64,000 bases of DNA, from contig NAOQ01000270.1 in the NCBI GenBank assembly GCA_002751075.1, positions 1,954-65,953 of the forward strand, written 5' to 3'. How positions within the stretch are numbered: position 1 is the stretch's first letter; each line of letters starts with the position of its first letter. Source of the stretch: Ichthyophonus hoferi (lineage: Eukaryota > Opisthokonta > Ichthyosporea > Ichthyophonida > Ichthyophonidae). A model generated the notes under the pieces. The model was not told where the DNA came from, ran no database searches, and was given only the letters and a program-made list of their open reading frames with translations. Below, piece after piece: positions 1-12,315 of this stretch. Both the position numbers and the translations under genes were made by a program.

Positions 1-10
1 TACATACATG

Positions 11-42
<32 letters not shown>

Positions 43-83
43 CATACATATATACATACATATATACATACATACATACATCA
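1..83. repeat. (CATA)n / (TATA) microsatellite
   Basis: The window opens inside an imperfect CATA tetranucleotide array with TATA interruptions. The translated frames through it (Tyr-Ile-His repeats) come from the repeat and are not coding. Confidence 0.9.
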
Positions 84-419
84 TTCATACATTCATAAGA
101 TGTAAATGCGTATATAAACAAATGCCAGTGTTATTCAAACAATACAGCTCATACCTATTGGTGCATTTAAAGAGAAAGTCAGAGGGAAGTAAGGTAAAGG
201 TGGAGATGATTTATATTAGCTTTCAACCTTTATAGTTGATTGGTTTATAATACAAAAGATGTCAATTGCCTAGATTATATTACCTATAAACAAACCAGCA
301 TTTTGGATATGAAATATTCTATATGCTACATTTATATATATTATGCATTATTCCAAGAACGTTGGAGGGGGTTGATATATTAGGAGAGGGATAGAGAGGG
401 AGAGGGCGGGGTGTTATAC

Positions 420-3400
420 TCCAATCCCAGGTTAGTTATCAAGGAAGGTATGTCGACTATAGACTTGACCTTCAGGCCATAATCCTTGTCGAGTCGGGCC
501 GAGTCAGCTGAGGGTTGGTGATTGGTGGATTGGAAGACATATATAGTTACTAACATAATGCAATAATTGGATGGTCCGCTACTGTACTGTATAATACTAG
601 GACTAGAAAATTATAAAACATGTACACTTTGGTGTATTATATGCCTTTATTTGGTTATTGATTACATTGAATTGATTGGGTATTAAAAACTTTGATAGGT
701 TGCCATGATATCTCAGGGTCCATCTATTGATCTATTCCTCTACCGGGTGATTATATCATGATATTATTGGTAAATGATATGGCTTTAAGTCTTTATGGCT
801 TTTATTGATTGGTTGCTTTGCCATTTATATTGCATCTGTATCTATATTTTAATACTTAATATAATATAGCTACCCTTTTTCATTTGGGCAAAATAATAAT
901 TTGATGTACTGATAATTCAATATTACCTGGACACTGTGATTTGTATACCATTAACCAATCATTGTAAAGGATACAATGCCTATCATTGTATATATATATA
1001 TCCGATGTAATTTCAAATCTTACATACATGTGCAGATGGTAAAATAATTCCCTCGCCTTTGACCCCCATCTAGAGGTTCTATACGTAGAATTATATTACA
1101 GATATGCATACATAATACTTCTATCTATTTATCTATCTCTATACCTCATGTGTCCGCGTAACTCCCTGCCAGTACACGTATATCCTGACTATGATATATC
1201 TATATCTAAGTGGGCAGGCAGGTTGTATATAGAGTGGTTATATATACATATATGGAGGGAATATGATGTAAGAGAGGTCCAAAATCACATACTTGATATG
1301 CCGACTCCTACTTTCAACACAGTCTTATCCTCCAGTAACTGTATTGTAGGTTTTAATCAATTATAAATATCCACCATCTTAGGCCAAATCAATACTATCT
1401 CTCTCATTACATAACCAATCATGATTACAACTACCACATATATGGCCTGTGATTGGCCAACGATAAATGGATGAATATGGCTATGTTATAAACTATATAT
1501 ATATACCAATGATTAAGGGCTATACATGCCACTCTGCCTAAACATGCCAATCAGAAATAACTTTGACCTGTACGTAATTAATATAAGTGCAACCTACACA
1601 TTTTAATTATTTATAGTATAAGAAATAATTATCTCTAGGAAAAAACAATACAATGTCTAGATCTGTCCATCTATAATTGTATTACAATGTGTCTAGCATA
1701 TGGTTATATTGGACAGATAGATTATCCTAGAACCAGTTACTAGCGACAAAGAAAGGTGTTCAAATAAACAAATCATTAAAATAAAATTTGAAAATAAAAC
1801 AGTTCTGACTACCCCCAGCTTGCAGCTGTATAGATCTCACGCTACATTAATTATTAGTCATATATATATCTATAATCCATTTCCTATATCGCTTTCAATA
1901 TATGTTTCTTACTATAAGTTACTTTCTGTTTTCATCTCATTAGCTTATCTTTATACATACATACCTCAATAAGAGTTGGTGGTATGTTAGCAAAATATGC
2001 AATCTGCAAGAGGTAGCACACATTGTCCTTCGACAGTTGTAATAGTGCGGCCGGGTTATTTTTTATACCATGCCACTGCAGAGAAGAATAATATATTACT
2101 ATGCTTGTGACTCAAACAGTTATTAATAATCGCTGAATAAAAATTGCATATAATATATGGTAATTAAATAATTAATTAGAAATTAAAATGACTAATGTAT
2201 TATTTATGCATATATATATATATATATATATATACCTTTAATGCTAGGCATGACAGCTAGGCTATTAAACAAATGTGGTCATACGTATGATATAGAATAC
2301 TAAACTACCCTATACTATGCCACATATATAATTAGCTTTCATCAATTTCGACTGTATTGATGGATACTCCAAATGAGTTACCTAATTATACTGTTGCCAG
2401 TTATGTATGTTAAACTAAACATACTCGAACAATTGGCTCAGGGAGAAAATCAAATCCATAATCCATAAAAGTCACAAAAATTATGTATATAATCTGCTAC
2501 AAATAAACACAGACCTATAAAAAATCTTGAGATAGCTATGCAATATAGATATGAAGAAAAAAGAAAATCAGGAAACTATAAGTCACCTCAATATCCATGC
2601 CTAGTACCCGAGCCTCTCCAGGAGTAAATATATGCGATAGGACCTTCTCGCACTGAACATCATCTGATAAAAAAACAATATTCTGCATTTTTGGATTGTG
2701 ACATAACCCATTTTTCATGTATAATCCATTGCCTGGCTGTACCAAGTCACTCCAATCTTTTAACACCCGAGTGTCTTCCGGTTGACAAAGTCCCTTTACC
2801 TCCATGTTCTGTTCACAGGAGAGGAAGTAAGGAGGTTTCCTATAATAAGGGAAACAGAATAATGGATATAATGTGCTTATTGAAAAACATAGTAAAACAG
2901 AGAAAACAAAAAAAAAAAAAAAAAAGGACTGGTTTAAAAGAAGATAATAAAACTAAAATCAAAGTAAGAGAAATCAAAAAGATCTTCGTATAGAATGGAG
3001 ATTGTCTAAATAAATAACAGGATGACTCATGACACTCAAGAAAAAACAAACAATATGACAAAAAACTATTGAAACGTGATTTGGGTATATGATGTATGAT
3101 ATGTGGTCATATGTATTTTATATCTTTGTATACATATATATATGATTGTATAAACATACCAACTTTTCATCTGTAGAGGGTTTGTCCTCTAACCCTTTTC
3201 CATTTTGCACTAACATGGTTAAATTGGTTCTCTTTGACTCTGTCACAGCACAACTAGGAATACCTTCATCGGGTTCCTTTGCAATGGATATGGTGGAGCA
3301 CATTCCTCTGGAAGAATAAAAATGCCTCATTTTTTTCCGTGCTGGAAGCAGAACAGAGTAAGAATATTGGTTGATGTTAACTGAAGAGGAGTAACAGGTC

Positions 3401-3447
3401 ATGCGCGGCTGCAGGTGCCTGATCCAAGAACCACGAAACCATGACAT
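420..3447 (-). CDS. EXD2: EXD2-like 3'-5' exonuclease, mitochondrial-type, partial (3' end outside the window)
   Basis: DEDD-family 3'-5' exonuclease that would degrade nucleic acid with two bound metals. Five exons join in phase: 3160-3447, 2587-2808, 1965-2075, 1293-1338 and 420-507. The start is the ATG at 3447. The first 60 or so residues are rich in Arg, Ser and Tyr with almost no acidic residues, like a mitochondrial presequence. The exonuclease fold begins near residue 150. Exo I is the DxE of GMDIEW (D168, E170). The segment LLEDKTVLKVGVGIS, then D224 and KDYGL, matches exo II and resembles human EXD2 closely (ILKVGVGCSEDASKLLQDYGL, from memory), followed by IVDI. The last visible exon probably ends at a GTATAAC donor, so exo III and the C-terminus lie outside. 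WRN- or REXO-type exonucleases are less similar. Family call fairly sure; exon 5 boundary tentative. Confidence 0.8.
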
Positions 3448-4361
3448 ATTATTACAACACTGTATTACAACACTGTAAAAACCAATGTATATGTATAAAT
3501 GTATAAATGTATTTATTCTGGACTATTGTTATTTGACCAGTATGAAGCCCAATATAACAAATAAACAATAGTTTATATATATATCAGTACGTGATACAAT
3601 GCCAGCCAATCTACTTTTATTTTGGTACGACTTGCATCGTAGCCTAAAATAACTTCCTGTACTTCAAAATAGATCCAGAATTATTATCCAAAAAAAAAAA
3701 AAACAAGACATCTCGGAAAATATTGAATTACATAAATATTATTTAAGTTATTGTTTTATATGTGTACGTATAAAAAAATAATATCAAATACAATTTTAGA
3801 GCCTGTTTTAAGTGTTTTTTTTGAGTAGTGTGTATATGTGTATTTATTTATTAGGTATAGACATACTATGATTGCAGATCGAAAAAGCAAATAGGTGTGG
3901 CTCATGGAATCTGTTGATGGGCTCGTGGAGCATTGGGCCCTGGATCTATTTAGTGGTATATAATATATATTATATATATAATTTATAGTTTATAATGTAT
4001 AATAAATATATAATATATAAGATATAATAATATAGCACAGTAGATAATATACAATAGAATAGCATTATATAATATGAAGAGTAAATTATCGTACATAACA
4101 TATTCCATGTAACAACATAAAGGATATAGCGCGTAATATAAAACATATAATGTATAAAATGTAACATATTATGACCTGAAACATCAGATATAGCTAATAA
4201 AGGCCTTGTATTTGGTATTATATGGAGCATAATATTTATTTATCCTTAGTCTTTATCGCCAGATATATAAGTTATTGGCAAGCCTTTCATACACCTTAAT
4301 AATGTAATGGGTCATAGTAATTATTGCTACTGTCCGACTTCAGTTATAACTTTTCTTATAA
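3448..4361. other. AT-rich intergenic region
   Basis: No gene recognised. It contains A runs, a TATA-rich stretch (3955-4200) and no convincing exon on either strand. It should include the EXD2-like promoter just right of 3447. Confidence 0.5.
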
Positions 4362-4498
4362 CTAGTTTCCCTTCTCACTTATATCCCAACCCCTTAACTT
4401 CAAGACTTCAAAAAAATCCTTCACTTCTCCCTCGCCGCATATGATTATGAGACTTTCCTTTTTCTCTTCTGTTCCTTGAACAAACACATACTTTGGGT
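4362..4498 (-). CDS. Possible terminal coding exon of an unidentified gene
   Basis: A minus-strand segment begins after a TATAG acceptor at 4499 and stays open for 45 codons to a TAG at 4362-4364. The phase-1 frame reads DPKYVFVQGTEEKKES, then LIIICGEGEVKDFFEVLK and LRGWDISEKGN. This looks like a folded-protein C-terminus (a beta strand, an acidic turn, an amphipathic helix) and vaguely recalls the end of RWDD2-type DUF1115 domains. A possible upstream exon near 4560-4635 (MAYNLFLVLRAFVDLANRR) has donors in phase 0 only, which does not fit this frame. I could not build the rest of a gene up to EIF1AD at 6670. This may be a real last exon or chance. Confidence 0.25.
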
Positions 4499-6669
4499 CT
4501 ATACATCTATCTTGTGATGTGTTACTGTTCAATTGGTTCCTTAAAAAGGAATTCTTCTCACTCTTCTGTTGGCTAAATCTACGAAAGCTCTAAGTACCAA
4601 AAACAGATTGTATGCCATTTGTATTCCTGTAAGTTTCTAATTGACACCCTACACACAGGTTATTTTAACCTATACCAGACTATAATAATATAATAATACT
4701 TGTGCATATCACTACTTATGATGAGGAAACTACATGCTAAATTATTTGGTTTAAGTAACTTCGCAAAAAAAAAAAAGCAATAGCTGAAACATCTAGACAT
4801 AATCCGTACAGGGCATATTATATTTCTTGTCAGTCTGGTATGTACACAGTAATACTACCCATGTAGCAGGGTAATAATAAGTAATAAATTGAGGAGTATA
4901 GGCTATAGTTTGTTTCTTGATAACAAATATTTATCTGTAAGTGCACTTGGGTTAAAATACAGTAATACAAGATAAGGAAGGCTGTCATGAATTAAGAGAT
5001 AGAAGGGCAGGCAGGAGTATGGTACATTACGATTGTTAACAAAGCATGATCTATATTGCTTCAATTAATATTGATTTGAGTAGGAGATTTTTTGGTCTAA
5101 AGCAACAGTAGTGAAAATAACTTGACAACAAATAGATGGATTATCAGAAAGAAAATGATCTGGACAATATTGTATTATAATAGTAATTAATTGATATTGT
5201 AGATTTCAAGAATGTTAGAAAGCAGATTATACTACAAAAAACATCGGATAAATGATGAAAAAAAATTAAAAAAAATTTGTGACAATAAAATGCAGGTATA
5301 ACAAGATGGAGCAATTCTTATATTTTAGTTAGATAGGATGGTATTGGAGCCTCTGTATTACAAACAGACCCTACATAAGTTAACTACTTTTTAGAAACAT
5401 TGCCAACAGCACATAGGACCTCAATTGGGTACACTTTCCCATTGGTTACAATTCTAATGCTGACTTTGGAACTTGATTAGCAACATACAATAGAACAACA
5501 CATTAAAGAAAAAAATCTACATGGTAAAACTAACGTTAACAAAAGTAGTTTAGGGTTACGCTAGGCTCATGCAAAAAGGAAAGATGTGGTTAGCGAGAGG
5601 CTAGAGAGTCTTAATTATTTCCCTTTTGATGAATATTATATCAAAGGAAAATGGAGAATAGGCTGATGATCTTTTTGCAATTACATGAACGTCTCGATAA
5701 ACACAGTTTATGCACATTTCAACACAATAAAGTCTATGACAATAAAATGAAAGATGTGTAAGTACGGAATGGATTATCATTTAAGGCAACGAGATATACT
5801 ACTTTATATTATCTGAGAATCGGTTGTATTGTAGTTATGCTACTAGAGCAAATTTACAGAGGATCACGATGTAATCAAGTCCATAGTATACTATTTTCCG
5901 TTGTTGGATCTATTCATTCTCTTCAACGTTTATTTGTTGTGATTCATTCAGAGAAATATAACCTGAATTGACGCTTAGATTAGTTTTAGTTTCATTGAAC
6001 GAATAGCATACATGCATTGTATTGCATTATGGATTTTACATATATTACCTCAAATCAATTCAGTCATAAAAGCGAATGACAAATATAATTATATACTTAA
6101 ATAGCCCTTGACCCAAGGGTTTCACCATAATCCCAGGTAGTCAAACCGTTAGCAGCACACCTCTGCAGATATACCTGACTAATTTACAATGTAACGTGAT
6201 ATAAGCGTATGCATGAAACTCATTACGTTGATATCTCTACACCATCAAAAAAGTTTAAACGCAGACACACTAGAACATCCCTCTCTTACTGGTTACATAT
6301 TCAGGAATTCATTTGTAACTTAATCAATTTTATCACCTTACAAGTAAAAACTTGGAAATTTCTAGCTCTATCAAAAACAAGATACGAATGCAAAAGACTA
6401 TTTACGTGAGCAAACAGTAGACACATTCAGAAATAATAAATAAATTTACTTGAATGTATGAATTATTATTCTTTCATTATTCGTTCTGGGCTGACAGCCC
6501 GTTTGTATAGTCAGGCCCGCTGACACATTTTGCTTCACACGACACCCAGAGTCTCCAACAATAAAATACAATACTGACATTGACAACCACACGATGCATA
6601 GGCTATCTTGGACCTATTATGTCTCAGTCCTATTGGTCTATCGAACATCACCCTCTCCTCCTATTGTCT
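4499..6669. other. Intergenic region, nothing recognised
   Basis: Apart from the weak exon candidate near 4560-4635 (-), neither strand shows a convincing exon, RNA gene or repeat. The short open frame at 6209-6409 (+) has no family resemblance and no splice context. Confidence 0.45.
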
Positions 6670-8824
6670 TTATTCTGCCCCAGATCCCTCTGATTCGGTT
6701 TCTGACTCGCAGACTCTTCTACGGTTATTATTGACAAATAAAGCCGGGCCATCGTCCTCACTCTCTCCTTCTCCTTGCCTATAGTCATAATACAGGTTAG
6801 AATAGTAGCAAGTGCATACGAGAAAGAATACTAAGAGGTAGATAATATGAAAGGTGAAATAATTAACTATCATGTATAAATATACCATTTCACACTATAT
6901 GCACAAATGAGGACATATAAGTGAAGTAACGCCAGAGAGAATATAGAAAATGCAAAACTAAAACAAGAGTAAACTAGTTATTAAATGCACACTATCCAAG
7001 ACGTTTTAGACCATATCCGATAATTTCATATAATTATAGTGTTATATGTATTGAAAAGCATGCAATTGTAATTAATTACTTACTCCGCCTCCAATGGTTC
7101 TTCCTCATTCACCTTCTCGTCTGCCCATTCCTGTGGCCTGAAAAAATTAATTTCCATTATTAGTCAAATATCAATGACTCTAGACCAGTAATATAGGGGC
7201 ATATTAGCTAACATATACGGGATCATTGTATCGTTTAGGTAAAGCAATTGAGTGATACGTTTATCGATCAATGTAATATTGGATAAAAGAGTATGAAGTT
7301 CCAGAGGGAGAGGATAACAGGTATGTAGGAAAAAAGGAAACCAGGAGATCTAAATGATGGTGTTGATCTGAATAGCGACCTATATATATAAGAAATGTAG
7401 TCAGGATAATGTAATAAATTTAACGTAGTGTAAAGGGGTAACAAAATGGTATAGATAGCCATTGAATATGTGTAGGAATAATAAAAATATAATGTAGAAT
7501 CAGTTACCATAAGCCACGCTTCTTAAGATGTTTGATCTGGTCAGTGTACAATATGTGGACAATGTCCGCCTGTACTTTAGTAATCTCCTTCACGTATTCG
7601 ATTATTACATAATCGCCTGTATGATAGTGTGTATGATAGTATGACATTATGTATAATAGTAGGAAATAACAGTATGTAAGTGTATGCGCATATGAACAAT
7701 AAATTATTAGTATAAAGTCTTATCAGAACAGCCATCTGCTTACCACTATAAGATAATAGCTAGCATAGGTCTTACTATTATATACCTCCTACAGCTATAA
7801 ATAATAATCCTTCACTATAGGAATATAGTTTATACGTATAACTCTATCCTCATCCACATCGCCTCTGTAGGGTATCGTTTTGAAATCTCTCTTGTAGTAG
7901 TCTTTTATCCTCAGCTATTTCCCTCCACCATCGCTATATGTGCAAGAGCGTGTATGCATAACTCAGGATCTAATTACATACGCGTAACTTCATTTATCAG
8001 CTAAAAATAAAAAAGCAATACATATGTTTGTATATGCAATATCCACATGCATAACAGACCATCCTTACTCTGAGCCATATTTTACTGCATACCTTTTTTA
8101 ATCCACACACGTTTCTGAAACTTTGCTGGCATGTTGGACAAGACTTTCTCGCCTGTGGGAGACTCTAGGCCATGGAGGTTATTTCCGAGACTAGACACTA
8201 CCTGAAACAGAGAATAAAGGGATTATGAGTACCACTACAATCCAGGCATTTATACAACAAACGGGGCAACAGAATTATTGCTCACAACATAGAGTGAAGG
8301 ATTAAGCAAGTAAATATGTGATAATAATGAGCATCTATATATGAGAGGCTTCTGTATATGTTTGTGTTTTGCTTAACGTTGATTGATATACAACAATGGT
8401 TCAAGCCATCCTTATGACTGCCATAACATCTTCCTTAAGACAAAAAATAAATGGAAAGGCGCAGAAAACCACCATTGGGAGACACTTTAAAATATGTCAA
8501 TATAGTTGGCGAGTAACTAAACTTAATTTTAGATATACCAAATGTGAGTTGGCCTAGCTAAATGCATTCCCTTGTATATATATTGTGATGGCTTCCATAT
8601 TTCTCACTGCTCCATCTCTTCTCTTTATATTCTACAACAATACCAAAACGCAAGTACGTGGTTGACATTGGCACTGTGTAGATGATAAAATGTATAAATG
8701 AGATAAAGAATAAACAACAGCATACAGGTAACTGCACCTTCATAATAGGGTGTAGCTGGTCAGGCTCGGGGAATTCCTCCAATATCTCCTTCGCTACATA
8801 TTTCATTTTCGTTGCCTTCGACAT
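6670..8824 (-). CDS. EIF1AD: EIF1AD, S1/eIF1A-like domain protein (complete, 5 exons)
   Basis: Small eIF1A-like OB-fold RNA-binding protein; human EIF1AD acts in cytoplasmic pre-40S ribosome maturation. Exons: 8738-8824, 8093-8201, 7508-7616, 7084-7137 and 6670-6778. They sum to 468 nt with consistent phase, giving 155 aa (human about 165). The N-terminus MSKATKMKYVAKEILEE aligns with human MSQATKRKHVVKEVL. Next come the OB-fold segment GNNLHGLESPTGEKVLSNMP, then KRVWIKKGDYVIIEYV (residues about 58-73), and DQIKHLKKRGLWP, which matches the human SLQKEGFWP region. The acidic tail ends SEDDGPALFVNNNRRRVCES, the counterpart of human SSEDDSDLFVNTNRR. Exon 1 uses a GTGCAG donor, the weakest of the four. 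The start ATG at 8824 opens the conserved N-terminus. Divergently placed to the BAH gene about 1.5 kb away. Confidence 0.95.
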
Positions 8825-9424
8825 GATTATTGCAAGAATATAGTTCTATGATATGATATATTGTGTTAAATTTAAAATATTATACCTTTCAAACACAATC
8901 AATATATAGAAATGTAGATTGATATTCCAGTTACAAAGGTTAAGTATGTACATGTGGGGAGCGCAACATTAAAGTTTACTTGTCATTGATTATTGGTGCG
9001 CATTGAGGTTAATTTTGTCTAAAATCTGCTTGCTACTTTTAAGTTTAGTACTGATTGATTATTGGTTTAAATAATAATAAATCTCGTCTGTTTTCGACAT
9101 ATTATTTCTTTTTGAATTGATGCAAATGTAGATGCACGATTGAATCTCTACATTTATTTATTTATCTTCACAATGAAATTGATTACGGAAAAGATATGGA
9201 TATTTGGTATAAATGAAAATAATGTCTTGGAGGTGTCATGTCATCATACTGTTGTAATTAATAAATAGAGACAAAAGTTTTCCTGTGACCTATGTTCGTT
9301 TAGAAAGAGAGGGAATACCAAATTAAAGGGCGCTTTAACATGACCCTTTGCTTACACGGAGTACAGGTACAAGTATGCTAAGATATATTTTTATTTTGAA
9401 ATAAATCATTATATAGTCACAAGA

Positions 9425-9620
9425 CCTCTGCCATTGGCTGGTATGGTTTTGCTCGATCATCTTGGATTAGCATTTAAGACCGATAGATTGCATTAGCTAT
9501 TTTTCCAGATTACATATGAAATAGTATTTGCTAATATTAAATGCCTATAGTCATATAAAGAAATACTTAGTTAATTAAATACTCCTGTTCTAACATTAAT
9601 GAAATAATTAATGTAGAGTA
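9425..9620 (-). repeat. Dispersed repeat family X, copy 1 (inverted)
   Basis: The reverse complement contains the stretches CTTTATATGACTATAGGCAT, TAATCTGGAAAAATAGCTAA and AATCCAAGATGATC, then CCAGCCAATGGCAGAGGTCTT. The same blocks occur in the same order at 12903-13085, 22015-22240 and 57598-57735. No protein-coding potential or clear terminal inverted repeat was seen. Class unknown; a non-autonomous element is likely. Confidence 0.7.
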
Positions 9621-9710
9621 TGTATGATGTTAATTGTGCAAGACCAATAAATTAGGATAAAATGCTATACGCCAATCATATATTTATTATATACAAATAT
9701 ACTAGCTACA

Positions 9711-9722
9711 TTTGGCGCCAAG
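9711..9722. promoter_or_regulatory. E2F-like site TTTGGCGCCAAG
   Basis: This matches the E2F/DP consensus TTTSGCGC and is nearly palindromic. It lies between the divergent EIF1AD and BAH genes, about 0.6 kb before the BAH start. A matching site lies upstream of PRMT7. CG-containing motifs are rare in this AT-rich DNA. Function inferred only. Confidence 0.35.
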
Positions 9723-10334
9723 ATTTCTGTGACTGATAACAAAATAAACATAAACACAAGATCCTAGCATATTATATATACATAATCGCATAAATGTAAA
9801 TACAGTAAGCGCCTTTATAGAAAAGTAGGTTTCGTAATCAGGAGTATATTATATATTTATTAAGGATATAGCTATATTGCTTTGATTATTAGTATAGAAC
9901 AATGCTTAATAAACTGATAATGTACAGCTTCCGCAATAAATGACAATCAAAGATATTGTAGTTACTTATACATTATTACCAGGGTTATCTGTTAAGGAGG
10001 ACTGCCCTACGTTCTGTAGTAGTACGATTGAAACTGACAATTATTAGTCAGGTTGAATATGGATGGATATATATACCAAGGGGGTGTATATGTTTCCATT
10101 ATACCCGGCATTTCTCTAAGTGTTGTATCATTAGTTCTATAGCTTCCATAACATTAATTTACTTGCACATATTTGACAGTCTTTCGTTTCTCCTCACCCC
10201 ACCTCCTCTCACCCTGTTCTGCTAAAAAACACGCTATTTCTATGCAATCACACTTTCAAATGCCATAAGATATCCTTGTATTATAACTGGTATCCTGTTA
10301 TTAATAAGTGGTGCGAATAGGCCTCCTGTGTACG

Positions 10335-12279
10335 ATGGGAGAACGTAGAGGGAAGGAAATGACCTCTGCTAATGACCTATCACCCATGGACAGAGTAACT
10401 GGTAATTTTAATGATGAGAGTAAGTATAGAGAGTATTAGCTTGCCCTTACAAATAGTGTGATATATATCCAACCATTATCCTTTTATTGGATTTAAGTCT
10501 GCTCTTCGAGTGTTTTTTGGGTTTATGTAAAGCTCATTAGGCAATAAGGGTGGGTTCAACTTACAAACCCGTACAAATACATGATGAAATTATGACATAT
10601 GGATACACTACTATAAATAGACATATATATTCTACTATATATATGTATACATACATTCTACTATATATACACATTCTGCTATATATACGTACACACACAT
10701 TCTACTATATATTTACATACATTCTTCTATATATATATACACACACATTCTACTATATATACACACACATTCTGCTATATATATACATTCTACTATATTT
10801 ATACATACATTCTACTATATATATACATACATTCTACTATATATATATATGCATATACTCTACTATTGATAGATACATACAATTTGCTATATATAACAGG
10901 CATATGCCATGTTTTTACCTTTTTTTATCATACAATCAACTATAAAGCTACACCTTAACATTATTTTCACACATATTTCTATTATAACTGCCTCTTTAAA
11001 ATCACTGAACCCATTCGCACAATATCATCCTTTTATATAGCCATATAGTCTCATCTCTATGACCTTTCATCCAATCACGTACCTCTAAGCTAACATATCA
11101 GGGAAACCTCTCATCTACCTACTCGCATATCCCCTCCCTCCCCTGGTGTATTCTAGATGAGTCTGATACTAGATTTGGAGCCATTATTGATAAAGGTGTG
11201 TAACAGCAACCACTTCCCCTCCCCTACCTCCCCCTCCCCTCCAGTGTCTCTCCCTCTCTCCCTCCCTCTCTATCTATCTATCTTGAAGCATGCCAAGGCA
11301 TATTGCCTACACACAATTGCATCCCGTTATCTATCCATCTGCATTTATATGTACTTCTGTGTACACTTAAACATACACTCACAACACACGCATTTACGCC
11401 TCTATCTCTATCAATTTATCTATCTAATCCTATCCCATCCTATCCTATCCTAGGCATACATATATACATACATTCTTTCATTCATACATACATACATACA
11501 TACATACATACATACATACATACATACATACATACATACATACATACATACATACATACATACATACNNNNNNNNNNNNNNNNNNNNNNNNNNNNNNNNN
11601 NNNNNNNNNNNNNNNNNNNNNNNNNNNNNNNNNNNNNNNNNNNNNNNNNNNNNNNNNNNNNNNNNNNNNNNNNNNNNNNNNNNNNNNNNNNNNNNNNNNN
11701 NNNNNNNNNNNNNNNNNNNNNNNNNNNNNNNNNNNNNNNNNNNNNNNNNNNNNNNNNNNNNNNNNNNNNNNNNNNNNNNNNNNNNNNNNNNNNNNNNNNN
11801 NNNNNNNNNNNNNNNNNNNNNNNNNNNNNNNNNNNNNNNNNNNNNNNNNNNNNNNNNNNNNNNNNNNNNNNNNNNNNNNNNNNNNNNNNNNNNNNNNNNN
11901 NNNNNNNNNNNNNNNNNNNNNNNNNNNNNNNNNNNNNNNNNNNNNNNNNNNNNNNNNNNNNNNNNNNNNNNNNNNNNNNNNNNNNNNNNNNNNNNNNNNN
12001 NNNNNNNNNNNNNNNNNNNNNNNNNNNNNNNNNNNNNNNNNNNNNNNNNNNNNNNNNNNNNNNNNNNNNNNNNNNNNNNNNNNNNNNNNNNNNNNNNNNN
12101 NNNNNNNNNNNNNNNNNNNNNNNNNNNNNNNNNNNNNNNNNNNNNNNNNNNNNNNNNNNNNNNNNNNNNNNNNNNNNNNNNNNNNNNNNNNNNNNNNNNN
12201 NNNNNNNNNNNNNNNNNNNNNNNNNNNNNNNNNCATACATACATACATACATACATACATACATACATACATACATACA

Positions 12280-12315
<36 letters not shown>

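Larger units (their letters stand above)
8825..10334. other. Intergenic region between divergent EIF1AD and BAH genes
   Basis: AT-rich spacer between two divergently transcribed genes. It contains one inverted copy of a dispersed repeat family (9425-9620) and a TTTGGCGCC site (9711). No coding exon seen. Confidence 0.5.

Noticed and set aside
6095-6170. tRNA-like block with a GGTTTGACTACC box
   Set aside because: No acceptor stem or anticodon arm could be paired around it on either strand.
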